Program-made: the position numbers and the translations under genes
Notes under the pieces: generated by a model
Databases searched by the model: none
What the model was told of the DNA's origin: nothing
What the model saw: only the letters and a program-made list of their open reading frames with translations
In this document: one piece after another, positions 42,184 through 51,004 of the stretch
How positions within the stretch are numbered: the first letter of the stretch is position 1
Layout of the letters: each line of letters begins with the position of its first letter
DNA from: Mycobacterium sp. 852014-50255_SCH5639931
GTDB taxonomy: Bacteria > Actinomycetota > Actinomycetes > Mycobacteriales > Mycobacteriaceae
Length of the DNA stretch: 64,000 nt
Direction of reading: 5' to 3'
Assembly: GCF_001665605.1 (NCBI RefSeq)
Contig: NZ_LZSV01000010.1
Span: 62,001-126,000 of the forward strand

Positions 42184-44817
42184 ATGACCACTACCCGCAC
42201 TCAGACCGCCTCGTCCCTCGAGCCGCCCGCCGTCACAGAACAGCGCATACGCGAACTCGACGCGATCGTCGGCGCGGCGGCCCAGGCTGCCCGAGAATTC
42301 CGCAAGCTCGACCAGCAGCAGGTCGATGCGATCGTCGAGGCCATGGTGCGCGCGGGGGTACGCGCCGCCGGCGAACTGGCGAGCATCGCGATCGAGGAGA
42401 CGGGTTTCGGCGTCTTCGAGGACAAAGTCGTCAAGAACTATGTGGCCACCGAGTTCCTGCACGACTATCTGCGCGGCAAGAAATCGGTGGGAGTCATCGA
42501 CGAGGACGTCGAACACAACATCGCCCACGTGGCCGAGCCGATCGGGGTCGTGCTGGGCATCACCCCGGTGACCAACCCGACCTCGACGGTGCTGTTCAAG
42601 GCGATCGTCGCCGCCAAGACTCGCAACGCGATCCTCTTCCGGCCGTCACCGTATGCGGTGCGCTGCTGCGAACGCAGCCTCGAAATCCTCCGCACCGCGG
42701 CCGAAGCGGCCGGGATGCCGCCCGGGGCGCTGCAGGTCATTCCCGATGCCGCGCACGAGGTGACGCACTACCTGTTCAAGCACGCCGGAGTCGATTTCAT
42801 ATGGGTGACAGGCGGACCGAAGATCGTCGCCCTGGCGAATTCGGCCGGAAAGCCCGGGCTGTCCGTCGGTCCCGGCAACGCGCCCATCTACGTTCACAAG
42901 ACGGCCGACCTGAAAGGTGCGGTCGTCGACATCTTGATCTCGAAAACCTTTGACTCCTCGGTCATTTGCCCGGCCGAACAAACCTGCATCATCGACGACG
43001 AGGTATACGACGAGGTGATCGCCGAGTTCGAGCGGATGGGCGCCCGAGTGCTCACTCCCGGCGAGGCCACGGCGGTGGCGGAGTTCGCCTTTGGCTGCGG
43101 CGACAAGATCGCGCACGAGGCGGTTGGGCAGAAGGCGTCGGAGCTGGCCGCCCGAGCCGGCTTCAGCGTGTCGCCGACCGTGAAGGTGCTGCTGGCACAG
43201 CTACCTGCCGACCTGGATGAACTCGCTTCGCATCCCCTGTTGCAGGAGAAGCTGATGCCGGTGCTCGGCGTGGTGCGCGCACGCGGCGTACAGCACGCCA
43301 TCGACGTGGCCGTCCTGGTCACCGAGCACGGGGGGCTGGGTCACACGTCGGCGGTGTACGCCAACGACGAGGACGTCATCGAGGCATACGGTCTGGCGGT
43401 TCGCACGGGCCGCATCCTGGTGAACGCGCCCACTGCGGTCGGAGCCCTCGGCGGGGTCTACAACAACCTGACACCGACGTTCTCGCTGGGTTGCGGCACC
43501 TGGGGCGGGTCCAGCACGACGGAGAACGTCAACTATCTGCAACTGCTGAACATCAAGACCGTCTCGCGGCGCCGCACCCCGCCGCAGTGGTTCCGTGTCC
43601 CGTCCAACACCTACTTCAACGAAGGCGCACTGGACAACTTGCGCGATCTCGACTGCGAAACCGTCGTGGTGATCACCGACGTCCCGACCGAAGAGCGCGG
43701 CGTGGTCGAGGTGCTGCGCGGCAAGTTGCGCGCCCCACACGTGCAGGTGTTCAACGAGGTGACACCGGAGCCCGACGAGAGGACCATCCGCCGTGGTGTC
43801 GCGATGCTGCAGCGGGTCCAACCCGATCTGCTGGTCGCCGTGGGCGGCGGCTCGGTGCTGGACGCCGGCAAGGCGATCCGCCTGTTCTACGAACACCCGG
43901 AAAAGAGCCTCGACGAGTTGACGATGCCGTTCCTCGACCCGCGCAAGCGCGTGGCCGACTATCCGGTCGACCGCCATCGCGTCCAATTGGTTGCTGTCCC
44001 AACCACATCGGGTACCGGATCGGAAGTCTCGCCGGCGGCGGTGTTGACGGTGCGCGGAAAGAAGGAGACGCTCGTCGACTACAGCCTGGTGCCTGACCTC
44101 GCGGTCGTCGACCCGGTCCTCACCTCGTCGATGCCGCAGACGCTGACCGCCGACACCGGCATCGACGCGCTGACCCATGCGCTGGAGGCGGCCGTCTCGA
44201 TCTTCGCGTCGCCGTATACGGATGCGTTGTGCGCCCAGGCGGCGCGACTGATCTTCGATGCGTTGCCGAGGGCATACGACGACCCCGGCGACCTTTCGGC
44301 GCGCACTGACATGTCCAATGCGGCAACCCTTGCCGGGCTTGCCTTTTCGAACGCGTTCGTCGGGACCAATCATGCGCTCGCCCATGCGGTCGGGGCGAGA
44401 TTCGAGATCCCGCATGGCCGGGCGAACGGTATTTTCCTGCCGCACGTGCTGCGCTACAACGCAAGTCTGCCCAGCAAGTTCATGCCCGCGCCGGGTTATT
44501 CCGCCTACGTGGCCCCGGACAAGTACGCGCAGCTCGGTCAGCTGATCTTCGGCGGCCATGAGCCGCACGAATGCCGCGACCGGTTGTTTCATGGGGTCGA
44601 TGATCTGCTGAACCGACTGAACATGCCACGATCGGTGCGCGAGTGCGGCGTCGACGAGGAGGAGTACCTAGGGGCGCTACCGGCGTTGGCGATGACGGCT
44701 TTCGAGGACCTCAGCAACCGCACGAATCCGCGGATGCCCTTGGTGAGCGAGATCTCCGCTTTGCTTCGGGTGGCCTTCTACGGCGATGCCGAAGCACAAC
44801 CTCAGCCGCGCAGCTGA
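42184..44817 (+). CDS. adhE: Bifunctional acetaldehyde-CoA/alcohol dehydrogenase
   Basis: 877 aa, the full length of AdhE. The N-terminal CoA-acylating ALDH domain has FLHDYLRGKKSVG, GITPVTNPTSTV and the Cys in DSSVICPAEQTC. The C-terminal iron alcohol dehydrogenase domain, from about 450, has VAVGGGSVLDAGKAIRLFYE, VPTTSGTGSEVSP, TGIDALTHALEAAVS and NHALAHAVGARFEIPHGRANG with the metal histidines. It reduces acyl-CoA to alcohol, or runs in reverse. This fermentative enzyme is unusual in a mycobacterium and suggests NADH disposal at low oxygen, or oxidation of alcohols in this catabolic region. Confidence 0.95.
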   Translation: MTTTRTQTASSLEPPAVTEQRIRELDAIVGAAAQAAREFRKLDQQQVDAIVEAMVRAGVRAAGELASIAIEETGFGVFEDKVVKNYVATEFLHDYLRGKKSVGVIDEDVEHNIAHVAEPIGVVLGITPVTNPTSTVLFKAIVAAKTRNAILFRPSPYAVRCCERSLEILRTAAEAAGMPPGALQVIPDAAHEVTHYLFKHAGVDFIWVTGGPKIVALANSAGKPGLSVGPGNAPIYVHKTADLKGAVVDILISKTFDSSVICPAEQTCIIDDEVYDEVIAEFERMGARVLTPGEATAVAEFAFGCGDKIAHEAVGQKASELAARAGFSVSPTVKVLLAQLPADLDELASHPLLQEKLMPVLGVVRARGVQHAIDVAVLVTEHGGLGHTSAVYANDEDVIEAYGLAVRTGRILVNAPTAVGALGGVYNNLTPTFSLGCGTWGGSSTTENVNYLQLLNIKTVSRRRTPPQWFRVPSNTYFNEGALDNLRDLDCETVVVITDVPTEERGVVEVLRGKLRAPHVQVFNEVTPEPDERTIRRGVAMLQRVQPDLLVAVGGGSVLDAGKAIRLFYEHPEKSLDELTMPFLDPRKRVADYPVDRHRVQLVAVPTTSGTGSEVSPAAVLTVRGKKETLVDYSLVPDLAVVDPVLTSSMPQTLTADTGIDALTHALEAAVSIFASPYTDALCAQAARLIFDALPRAYDDPGDLSARTDMSNAATLAGLAFSNAFVGTNHALAHAVGARFEIPHGRANGIFLPHVLRYNASLPSKFMPAPGYSAYVAPDKYAQLGQLIFGGHEPHECRDRLFHGVDDLLNRLNMPRSVRECGVDEEEYLGALPALAMTAFEDLSNRTNPRMPLVSEISALLRVAFYGDAEAQPQPRS

Positions 44818-44960
44818 GGCATTGAGGCCAACCATATCCTCCCGCACCCAACCACCGGATCTCCCAAAACCAATATGCTGCAGAAACTTTCGTCACCGAG
44901 CTAGGACAGATTGGAGTACCGATGTGCTCGACGTCGGATTCTCCTCGGCAGCTCTCGCTT

Positions 44961-45650
44961 TTACGGGATCTTTCTTGCGATCCGTTTGGCGATCTGAGCA
45001 CCCCGATCGTCGATGTGGTCGGCGCAGGCGCTCACGTCGACGACAATGTTGTTCGCGGTCGTCAACGCCCGCTGGCACGCCCAACCCTCCACACCTTCTT
45101 CTTGAACCCGAGTTATCGCCAAGACGCCGTCCTCGACGCTGGCCTTACTCAGCGACCAGTAATGGGGGTTCGGGTCGCCGGGGTCGTGCAGATCGACACG
45201 CCGGTTATCGCAGTTGGCCCAGCCGGTCACCTGGCTTGCATAGAAGTCATGGGCGGCCAAAGCCCCAGGAAACGCCACCACCGCCTGGTAGGCGATGTGG
45301 TCCGCACGATCGCGGTGGTCCTTGAGTTCCTGAACGCGCACAGCTGTCCAACCGCTGCCTTGGTAGGAGTACTCCTGCGCTTCGGCCCAAACCAAGCATC
45401 CATCCTCGAGGGGAGGATTGGTGTACATCGTGTCGGCGGAAGCCACGACTTCCAGGTGAGCATCCATGATGGAGCCAACATCGCCGGTATCGAGCAGCAA
45501 TCCAGACAGCGCGCCGGTCGGCAGTGGTTGCGGGGCATGACCCAACGTCGGAGCCGCAACCACCCTCCCGTCGGTCATCACGGTGCATCCCGCTGTCAGC
45601 GCGGACAGCACCAGGATCGACAACGCAAGCCACTTGCCCGCTGACCTCAT
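44961..45650 (-). CDS. PknH-like sensor-domain lipoprotein
   Basis: 229 aa. Signal and lipobox: LALSILVLSALTAGCTVMTDG. The mature part resembles the extracellular sensor domain of PknH and mycobacterial Lpp/Lpq lipoproteins: TGALSGLLLDTGDVGSIM near the start, GCLVWAEAQEYSYQGSGWTAVRVQELKD, WANCDNRRVDLHDPG and WACQRALTTANNIVVDVSACAD. The four mature cysteines (in GCLVW, NCDN, ACQR and ACAD) suit two disulfides. Cell-envelope location; ligand unknown. Divergent from the thiolase remnant and hydratase. Confidence 0.85.
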   Translation of the reverse strand: MRSAGKWLALSILVLSALTAGCTVMTDGRVVAAPTLGHAPQPLPTGALSGLLLDTGDVGSIMDAHLEVVASADTMYTNPPLEDGCLVWAEAQEYSYQGSGWTAVRVQELKDHRDRADHIAYQAVVAFPGALAAHDFYASQVTGWANCDNRRVDLHDPGDPNPHYWSLSKASVEDGVLAITRVQEEGVEGWACQRALTTANNIVVDVSACADHIDDRGAQIAKRIARKIP

Positions 45651-45723
45651 CGGCCTATTTCACCGCACCGCCGCATGGTCACCAAGCCTATGCGGGTGCG
45701 CGCGAGAATCGCTTCGCCGACTC

Positions 45724-45740
45724 GGAGAATAGAGTTCTCC
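45724..45740 (+). promoter_or_regulatory. Inverted repeat upstream of the thiolase remnant
   Basis: GGAGAA-TAGAG-TTCTCC, 6+5+6. AGAA...TTCT symmetry recalls TetR operators of lipid genes such as KstR, but the spacing is one base longer. Confidence 0.35.
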
Positions 45741-45795
45741 ACGATCGAGAGACGGATTACTATGACCGTGTCCTGTCAGCTACCGCGCCCGAACG

Positions 45796-45969
45796 ATGGG
45801 AGTCGTCATCGACGCCTCGATCCTCGATGCGGTACGCGCGCCGCGCGGCCGAGGCCGCCCCGACGGAGGACCGCACGCCCCACATTGGCGGGCCGTGTCT
45901 GTTCGCTGCCGCACCGCGCGGGCCGAGCGGACGGGCTTCAACACGGCGACCATCATCGAGCGGGTGTGA
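45796..45969 (+). pseudogene. N-terminal remnant of an acetyl-CoA acetyltransferase (thiolase)
   Basis: 57 codons. VVIDASILDAVRAPRGRGRPDGG matches the start of FadA-type thiolases (DAVRTPRGRGKPDGxLH). The end, RAERTGFNTATIIERV, matches the next thiolase helix (ALxxRTGFDxAxI), but the stretch between is degraded. A TGA stop then ends it far short of about 400 residues, with no active-site Cys. The stop overlaps the GTG of the enoyl-CoA hydratase (GTGTGAG), so translation of the hydratase may still be coupled to it. Confidence 0.55.
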
Positions 45970-46748
45970 GCGTGCCGAGCGCGCTGGAGCTCGATCGGCC
46001 GTGCGACGGTGTCGTTGTGCTGCGCCTGAACCGCCCGAAGCAGCTCAACGCCATCAACGAGGCGATGCAAGCCGAATTGCGCCAGACGCTGGCCGATTTG
46101 GCCACCGACCGCTCAGTGCGCGCGGTGGTGCTGACCGGCGCGGGGCGAGGCTTTTGCGCCGGCATCGACGTGCGGGACTTCGGCCCATCGATGCTGGAGG
46201 CCACCGCACCCGCGCTGGAGCGGATGCGCTTCCAGGAGCAGATGGCGGGCCTGGTGGAAGCCGTCCGTGCGCTGCCGCAACCCGTGATCGCCGCGGTCAA
46301 CGGCCCCTGCGTCGGGGCCGGCCTCGCGCTATGCTTGGCGGCCGACATCCGAATCTGTTCGCAGAGCGCGTCATTCGGCAACGCCGCCATCCTGCTCGGA
46401 CTCTCCGGCGCCGAGATGGGCATGAGCTACCACCTGCCGCGCATCGTCGGCACCAGCGTGGCCGCCGACTGGATGCTCACCGGGCGCACCGTGTCGGCCG
46501 CCGAAGCCGATCGGCGCGGCCTGGTCAGCGAGGTCGTCGAGCCGGATCGGTTGGCGGAGCGGGCCGTAGAGTTGGCGTCGCTGATAGCCGGCCATTCTTC
46601 CCTGGGCGCGCAACTGACCAAGCGGGCCCTCCAGGTCAACACCGACGCGGCGAATCTCTCGGCGGCGCTCGAGCTGGAGAACCGCAACCAGGTGATCTCG
46701 CACGCCACCGACGAGGCCGCCGAGCGCCGCAAGAAGTGGACGTCGTGA
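45966..46748 (+). CDS. Enoyl-CoA hydratase/isomerase (crotonase family)
   Basis: 260 aa. The oxyanion-hole motifs are GAGRGFCAGIDVRDFG and IAAVNGPCVGAGLALCLAADIRI. SGAEMGMSYHLPRIVGTSVAADWMLTGRTVSAAEADRRGLVSEVV is the catalytic-Glu region and following helix. Second step of beta-oxidation. GTG 45966 is chosen because it overlaps the upstream remnant's stop and starts the fold directly. 29 bp upstream of the acyl-CoA dehydrogenase gene. Confidence 0.9.
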   Translation: MSVPSALELDRPCDGVVVLRLNRPKQLNAINEAMQAELRQTLADLATDRSVRAVVLTGAGRGFCAGIDVRDFGPSMLEATAPALERMRFQEQMAGLVEAVRALPQPVIAAVNGPCVGAGLALCLAADIRICSQSASFGNAAILLGLSGAEMGMSYHLPRIVGTSVAADWMLTGRTVSAAEADRRGLVSEVVEPDRLAERAVELASLIAGHSSLGAQLTKRALQVNTDAANLSAALELENRNQVISHATDEAAERRKKWTS

Positions 46749-46777
46749 CGGAGTCAGCAACCTAGAAAGGACGCCGC

Positions 46778-48073
46778 ATGGCGTGGGACTTCTCCACCGA
46801 TCCCGAGTGGGCACAGCAACTCAAGTGGGTCGAGGACTTCGTGCGCGAGGAGTGCGAACCGATCGACCTGATCGTCAAGGAGTCGCACGACCTCAGCGAT
46901 CCGGTCCGCCAGGCCCTGATCCCGCCGCTGCAGGAGATCGTCAAGGACCGCGGCCTCTGGGCCACCCACCTCGGTCCGCACCTGGGCGGCCCGGGCTATG
47001 GTCAGGTGAAACTGGCGCTGCTCAACGAGATTCTGGGTCGGTCGGAATGCGCGCCGATCGTCTTCGGCTCTCAGGCTCCCGACTCGGGCAACAGCGAAAT
47101 CCTGGCGCACTACGGCACTCCGGAGCTCAAGGCCCGCTACCTTGAGCCGCTGCTCGACAATCGGATCGTGTCCTGCTTTTCGATGACCGAGCCGCAGGGC
47201 GGGGCCGATCCGAAGGTATTCCGCACGACCGCTGTACCCGACGGGAATCACTGGGTCATCAACGGCGAGAAGTGGTTTTCGTCTTTCGCCTCGATGGCTT
47301 CTTTCATCATCGTGATGGCCATGACCGACCCCGACGCGCCGCCGTACCAGCGTTATTCGATGTTCGTCGTTCCCGGCGATACCCCCGGCATCAACGTGCT
47401 GCGCGACGTCGGCCTGGGCTATCAGCCGGTGGGCGGCGGGCGCGAGGGCTATGTCCGCTATGAGAACGTGCGCGTGCCGGCCGATCACATGCTGGGTCCG
47501 CGGGGTGGCGCCTTCGTGGTCGCGCAAACCCGCCTGGGCGGCGGGCGGATTCACCACGCGATGCGCACCGTCGGGCTGGTCCGCCGGATCTTCGACATGC
47601 TCTGCGAGCGGGCGGTGTCGCGGTACACCCAGGGTGAGGTGCTGTCCAACAAGCAACTCGTTCAGGAGATGATCGCCGACTCGTGGATGGAGATCGAGGC
47701 CTTCCGGCTGCTGACGCTGCAGACCGCATGGAAAATCGACCAATTCAACGATTACAAGGCGGTGCGGGCGGATATCTCGGCGGTCAAGGCGATGATGCAG
47801 AAGGTGCTGCACGACGTGTCGTCGCGGGCGCTGCAACTGCACGGATCACTGGGCACCACGCACGAGATGCCGTTCGTGCAGTACCTGGTGGAGTCGTTCG
47901 TGCTGGGGCTTGCCGACGGGCCGACCGAGGTGCACAAGGTGACGCTGGCCCGCTTGCTGTTGAAGGACCGCGAGCCGGCGCCCGACCTGTTCCCGTCCGA
48001 GCACCTGTTGCGGTTGCGCGCGGCCGCGGAGGCGAAGTTCGCCGACAGGCTGGCCGGCATCCCCCGCGGTTAA
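46778..48073 (+). CDS. Acyl-CoA dehydrogenase (ACAD10/11-like)
   Basis: 431 aa. LGPHLGGPGYGQVKLALLNEILGRSECAPIVFGSQAPDSGN, then SCFSMTEPQGGADPKVFRTTAV (FAD/substrate block) and WVINGEKWFSSFAS. The C-terminal part has RQ-like QGEVLSNKQLVQEMIADSWMEIEAFRLLTLQ, QLHGSLGTTHEMPFVQYL and GPTEVHKVTLARLLL. The length and GSQAPDSGN recall the ACAD10/11 group, which often pairs with APH-type kinases; one is coded at 49.2 kb. AGAAAGGA precedes ATG 46778. Convergent with the porin gene. Confidence 0.92.
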   Translation: MAWDFSTDPEWAQQLKWVEDFVREECEPIDLIVKESHDLSDPVRQALIPPLQEIVKDRGLWATHLGPHLGGPGYGQVKLALLNEILGRSECAPIVFGSQAPDSGNSEILAHYGTPELKARYLEPLLDNRIVSCFSMTEPQGGADPKVFRTTAVPDGNHWVINGEKWFSSFASMASFIIVMAMTDPDAPPYQRYSMFVVPGDTPGINVLRDVGLGYQPVGGGREGYVRYENVRVPADHMLGPRGGAFVVAQTRLGGGRIHHAMRTVGLVRRIFDMLCERAVSRYTQGEVLSNKQLVQEMIADSWMEIEAFRLLTLQTAWKIDQFNDYKAVRADISAVKAMMQKVLHDVSSRALQLHGSLGTTHEMPFVQYLVESFVLGLADGPTEVHKVTLARLLLKDREPAPDLFPSEHLLRLRAAAEAKFADRLAGIPRG

Positions 48074-48801
48074 ACCGATTTGGTGACGCCGACGTACGAC
48101 AGCACCACGTCGGACAGGTCGGTCATCCGGGTCAGCACCGCATAGGAGCGGATGAACGACTGGCCCACGCACCCGTCGATTTTGATGTGGAAGTTGCTGA
48201 TCATGACCCAGGGATTGGCACCCTTGAATTGTTTCTTGATCACCGGCACGGTGAGGACGAGGCCGGGTTTCATGCCGATGCTCATCACGCCGTTCATCGG
48301 AGTCGAAACAAACGGCAGCAGGGGCGGCAACGTACCGGTGGTGTCGAAGGTGGGGCTGACGCCCGGGATGATGCCGACACCGCCCTCCATGATCACGCCG
48401 TTGGAGGTACTCATATCGATCCCGCAGCCGATCTGATAGCCCACTTCCAGGACGCCGTGGGGCTCTTCCGATCCTCTCAGCGAGCCGACGTAGATGCCGC
48501 TCGCCATGTATTCGCGCGACGCGACGGAGGTGGTCAGCGGTGCCACCGGAACCTGCGCCTCGTCCTTCGCGCCCAGCCCCAGGGTCCAGCCGTCTGGGGT
48601 GTTGAGGATGACGGGGGGATTCGAGGGCACCGCTCCCCCGGCTGGTGCCGAAGCTGCAGCGGCAGGCTCGATCTCGGGACCGTCATCGGGATCAGCGGTC
48701 GCCGCCGGCGCCGTGACCACAGACATAACGAGGCAAGCGGCGACCACCAGCGCGCGACGAACGACCACGGCAACCGGCCTCACGCACGCCAACGTACGCA
48801 C
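48070..48801 (-). CDS. MspA-family outer-membrane porin
   Basis: 243 aa. A signal peptide (VVVRRALVVAACLVMSVVTAPAATA, then DPDD) precedes an Ala/Pro linker. The porin core is PDGWTLGLGAKDEAQVPVAPLTTSVASREYMASGIYVGSLRG, VLEVGYQIGCGIDMSTSNGVIM and GANPWVMISNFHIKIDGCVGQSFIRSYAVLTRMT, the MspA signature with its rim and stem strands. MspA octamers pass small solutes through the mycolate membrane. The gene may have been overcalled at the 5' end; GTG 48783 is possible. Stops of this and the acyl-CoA dehydrogenase gene share TTAA. Confidence 0.92.
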   Translation of the reverse strand: MRTLACVRPVAVVVRRALVVAACLVMSVVTAPAATADPDDGPEIEPAAAASAPAGGAVPSNPPVILNTPDGWTLGLGAKDEAQVPVAPLTTSVASREYMASGIYVGSLRGSEEPHGVLEVGYQIGCGIDMSTSNGVIMEGGVGIIPGVSPTFDTTGTLPPLLPFVSTPMNGVMSIGMKPGLVLTVPVIKKQFKGANPWVMISNFHIKIDGCVGQSFIRSYAVLTRMTDLSDVVLSYVGVTKSV

Positions 48802-48941
48802 GTGCCGTTTCGAGTCGCGAAATTTGCTGGCGGCCGATCAAAGTTGTTGCGTCTTTGTGACTCTTATGCGATATGGACGCCGAAGGTAGAATTGAGCCCT
48901 GTTAGCCGGCGGTTCAGGCAGACGACGGAAGGGCCGTGACG

Positions 48942-49199
48942 ATGAAACCTAGATTTGCTGCTCTACTTATCGTGGGTTTGACGGCCCTTGCTGCCTTGAC
49001 GGGCGGCACCGGAATGGCGGTGGGAATAGCGCTCGCGTCCCCCGACCCGGGCCAGGTGGACGACATCCCGACGATCGACGAATGGCAGATCCAGTTCCCG
49101 ACCACAATGACGAACCCATACGAAGATTCAGTCGGCTCGTCAGGTGACTGGGGTGGCGTCGGAATGTGGTGCCAAAATCTCCACGCCAACTGCAGCTGA
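48942..49199 (+). CDS. Small secreted protein with C-terminal cysteine pair
   Basis: 85 aa. A signal (FAALLIVGLTALAALTGGTGMAVGIALA, then SPDPG) leaves about 52 mature acidic residues: VDDIPTIDEWQIQFPTTMTNPYED, GSSGDWGGVGMWCQNLHANCS. The two cysteines six residues apart could form a disulfide. GGAAGG lies 9-10 nt before ATG 48942. Homologues seem confined to mycobacteria as far as I know; no function recognised. Confidence 0.7.
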   Translation: MKPRFAALLIVGLTALAALTGGTGMAVGIALASPDPGQVDDIPTIDEWQIQFPTTMTNPYEDSVGSSGDWGGVGMWCQNLHANCS

Positions 49200-49211
49200 T
49201 CGGGTGCCCCG

Positions 49212-50171
49212 TTAATCCAGCAGTGCCCGCGCCCGATCCAGCAGCCTCGGGAGCGTTGCCGCCATGTCTTCGAATTCCTTTCGCGGTGTGCGCCTGCGCC
49301 GATTGTGTTTGACGATCAGCGACCACGTCGCCGCCGACTTGAAGCACGCCAGCGCGCTGAACCAGGCCAAGTCCGTGACCTCGCGGCCCAGCTCTTCCTG
49401 GTAGATCTCGGCGAGCTCACCGACGGGCGGCACCATTCCCGCCGAGCCCGCAACGCGCCGGTACGTGTCCGGGTCGCAGTTGATGAGAAACCAGCCGGCG
49501 TCGATACGCGGATCACCCACCGACCAGATTTCCCAATCGATTACCGCGTTGATGCGGGGTCCGGTGGCCATCAGGTTGCCCAGCCGGAAATCGCCATGCA
49601 CCACGCTCGGCCTGATAGCCGTTGGCGCGCAACCCAACAGCGCGTCACGCACCCCCGGCCAATCGGGCGCCAGCGCCGCGTCGACGGTCTGCAGCGTGTC
49701 GGACCACCGCCGAACCTCGGCGACCGCGTCGACGATCGGTTCACCGCCCAGCCCTAGCTCACTCGGTGACAGACCGTGCAACGCGGCCATGGCCCGGCAC
49801 GCGTTGCGATACCGATCGGGAAGACCGGGGGATCCGGAACCGCCGTCGAAAAGCGGTTCGACACAGTCGCCATCGACGCGTGACATCACGAACAAGGGCG
49901 GCGTGTGCGGCGGTTCTCCCCTGTCCTCCCACAGCACCTCGGGCACCGGAACCCGCGTCCCGGCAAGGGCTTTGATGATGCGTGCCTGCCGGAGTACGTC
50001 GCGATGCGCGACGGGCTCGACACCGGGCGGAGCAACCTTGATCACCACCGGTCGGCCATCCAGGGCGCCGCCGAACGTGAGGCTGGAGGCACCCCCGGAC
50101 AGCGGCGAGACGCCGGTCACCCCGGCGCCGTCCAGTCGTCGCCGCAACTGGCCCGGCTCGAGCTCGGCCAT
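49212..50171 (-). CDS. Aminoglycoside-phosphotransferase-fold kinase (ACAD10-type)
   Basis: 319 aa. SGGASSLTFGGALDGRPVVIKVAPPG is the nucleotide loop and Lys, SVVHGDFRLGNLMATGPRINAVIDWEIWSVGDPRIDAGWFL the catalytic HGDxxxxN and metal IDWE. It belongs to the APH/ACAD10-like branch that phosphorylates hydroxyacyl or small hydroxy substrates, not antibiotics. It begins one base after the SDR stop, so the two are co-transcribed, and it lies close to an ACAD10/11-like dehydrogenase. A role in 4-hydroxy acid catabolism is a possibility. Confidence 0.85.
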   Translation of the reverse strand: MAELEPGQLRRRLDGAGVTGVSPLSGGASSLTFGGALDGRPVVIKVAPPGVEPVAHRDVLRQARIIKALAGTRVPVPEVLWEDRGEPPHTPPLFVMSRVDGDCVEPLFDGGSGSPGLPDRYRNACRAMAALHGLSPSELGLGGEPIVDAVAEVRRWSDTLQTVDAALAPDWPGVRDALLGCAPTAIRPSVVHGDFRLGNLMATGPRINAVIDWEIWSVGDPRIDAGWFLINCDPDTYRRVAGSAGMVPPVGELAEIYQEELGREVTDLAWFSALACFKSAATWSLIVKHNRRRRTPRKEFEDMAATLPRLLDRARALLD

Positions 50172-50975
50172 TCAGCCGGCGGGCTTGGTCCAGCCGACCT
50201 CGGCGAGGAAGGGCTGGGTGTGCGCGATGCGGCCGGTCAGGGTCTTCGGGTCACCGGTACACAGCCGATAGGCCGTCTCGGTGATCAGTTCGATGTCCTC
50301 GGTATCGGTCTTGGCCAGGTCGAGGGTGCCGGCTCCCGGCGTGGCCACCGGATTGCTGGGAGCGGCGGCGTTGACGGCGATCCCGTCGTCATACAGCTCG
50401 GCCGCAAGGCTTTTCGTCAACCGGTTGAGCGCGGCCTTGACCGTCCCGTAGATCCCGAAGCCCGCGGTGCGGTCGAACTCCGAGAACGGCGGCCCCGGAG
50501 GCAGATCGCCGCCCACCGAGGTCAGGTTCAGGATCCAGCCCCGCCCACGTTCGCGCATCGCCGGAATCGCCAGTTGGCTCAACTGCAGTGGGCCGAGAAC
50601 ATGCATCTCCATCATCAGGCGGGCCCGTCGTTCGGGAAACGCGTCCAGGGGCCGCAGGAAGGTCACCGCCGCGTTGTTGACCAGGATGTCCGGGGCGCCG
50701 ACAGCGCCGACCACCTCCGCGAAAAGCCGTTCACGTTCCGCGGACTGGGACAGGTCGGCTTGGACCGCGACGGCCTTCCCGCCGGCGGCCACCAGCTCGT
50801 CCAGGGTTTGACTCAGCGACCCTTCGTATTTGGGGTCGGGGTCCATCGTGCGGGCGGTCAGCGCGACCGTGGCACCTCGCGCGGCGAGCCGTGCGGCGAT
50901 CGCCTTGCCCAGCCCCCGGCTGCTGCCGGTGACGAGGGCCACCATCCCTTCGCACCGTCGGTCAACGCCCATCAT
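50172..50975 (-). CDS. Short-chain dehydrogenase/reductase
   Basis: 267 aa. ALVTGSSRGLGKAIAARLAARGATVALTART, NNAAVTFLRPLDAF, LNLTSVGGDLPPGPPFSEFDRTAGFGIYGTVKAALNRL with Ser, Tyr and Lys. A long insert between Ser and Tyr and the C-terminal LCTGDPKTLTGRIAHTQPFLAEVG are typical of the mycobacterial subgroup that pairs with APH kinases. Directly joined to the kinase gene downstream. Confidence 0.9.
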   Translation of the reverse strand: MMGVDRRCEGMVALVTGSSRGLGKAIAARLAARGATVALTARTMDPDPKYEGSLSQTLDELVAAGGKAVAVQADLSQSAERERLFAEVVGAVGAPDILVNNAAVTFLRPLDAFPERRARLMMEMHVLGPLQLSQLAIPAMRERGRGWILNLTSVGGDLPPGPPFSEFDRTAGFGIYGTVKAALNRLTKSLAAELYDDGIAVNAAAPSNPVATPGAGTLDLAKTDTEDIELITETAYRLCTGDPKTLTGRIAHTQPFLAEVGWTKPAG

Positions 50976-51004
50976 CGGCCTCCTACGGAAATGGCTTCTC
51001 CGTA

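Noticed and set aside
45675..45965. Extended N-terminus of the enoyl-CoA hydratase
   Set aside because: The upstream in-frame residues are Arg/Pro-rich and unlike any crotonase. The GTG at 45966 starts the fold and overlaps the thiolase-remnant stop.
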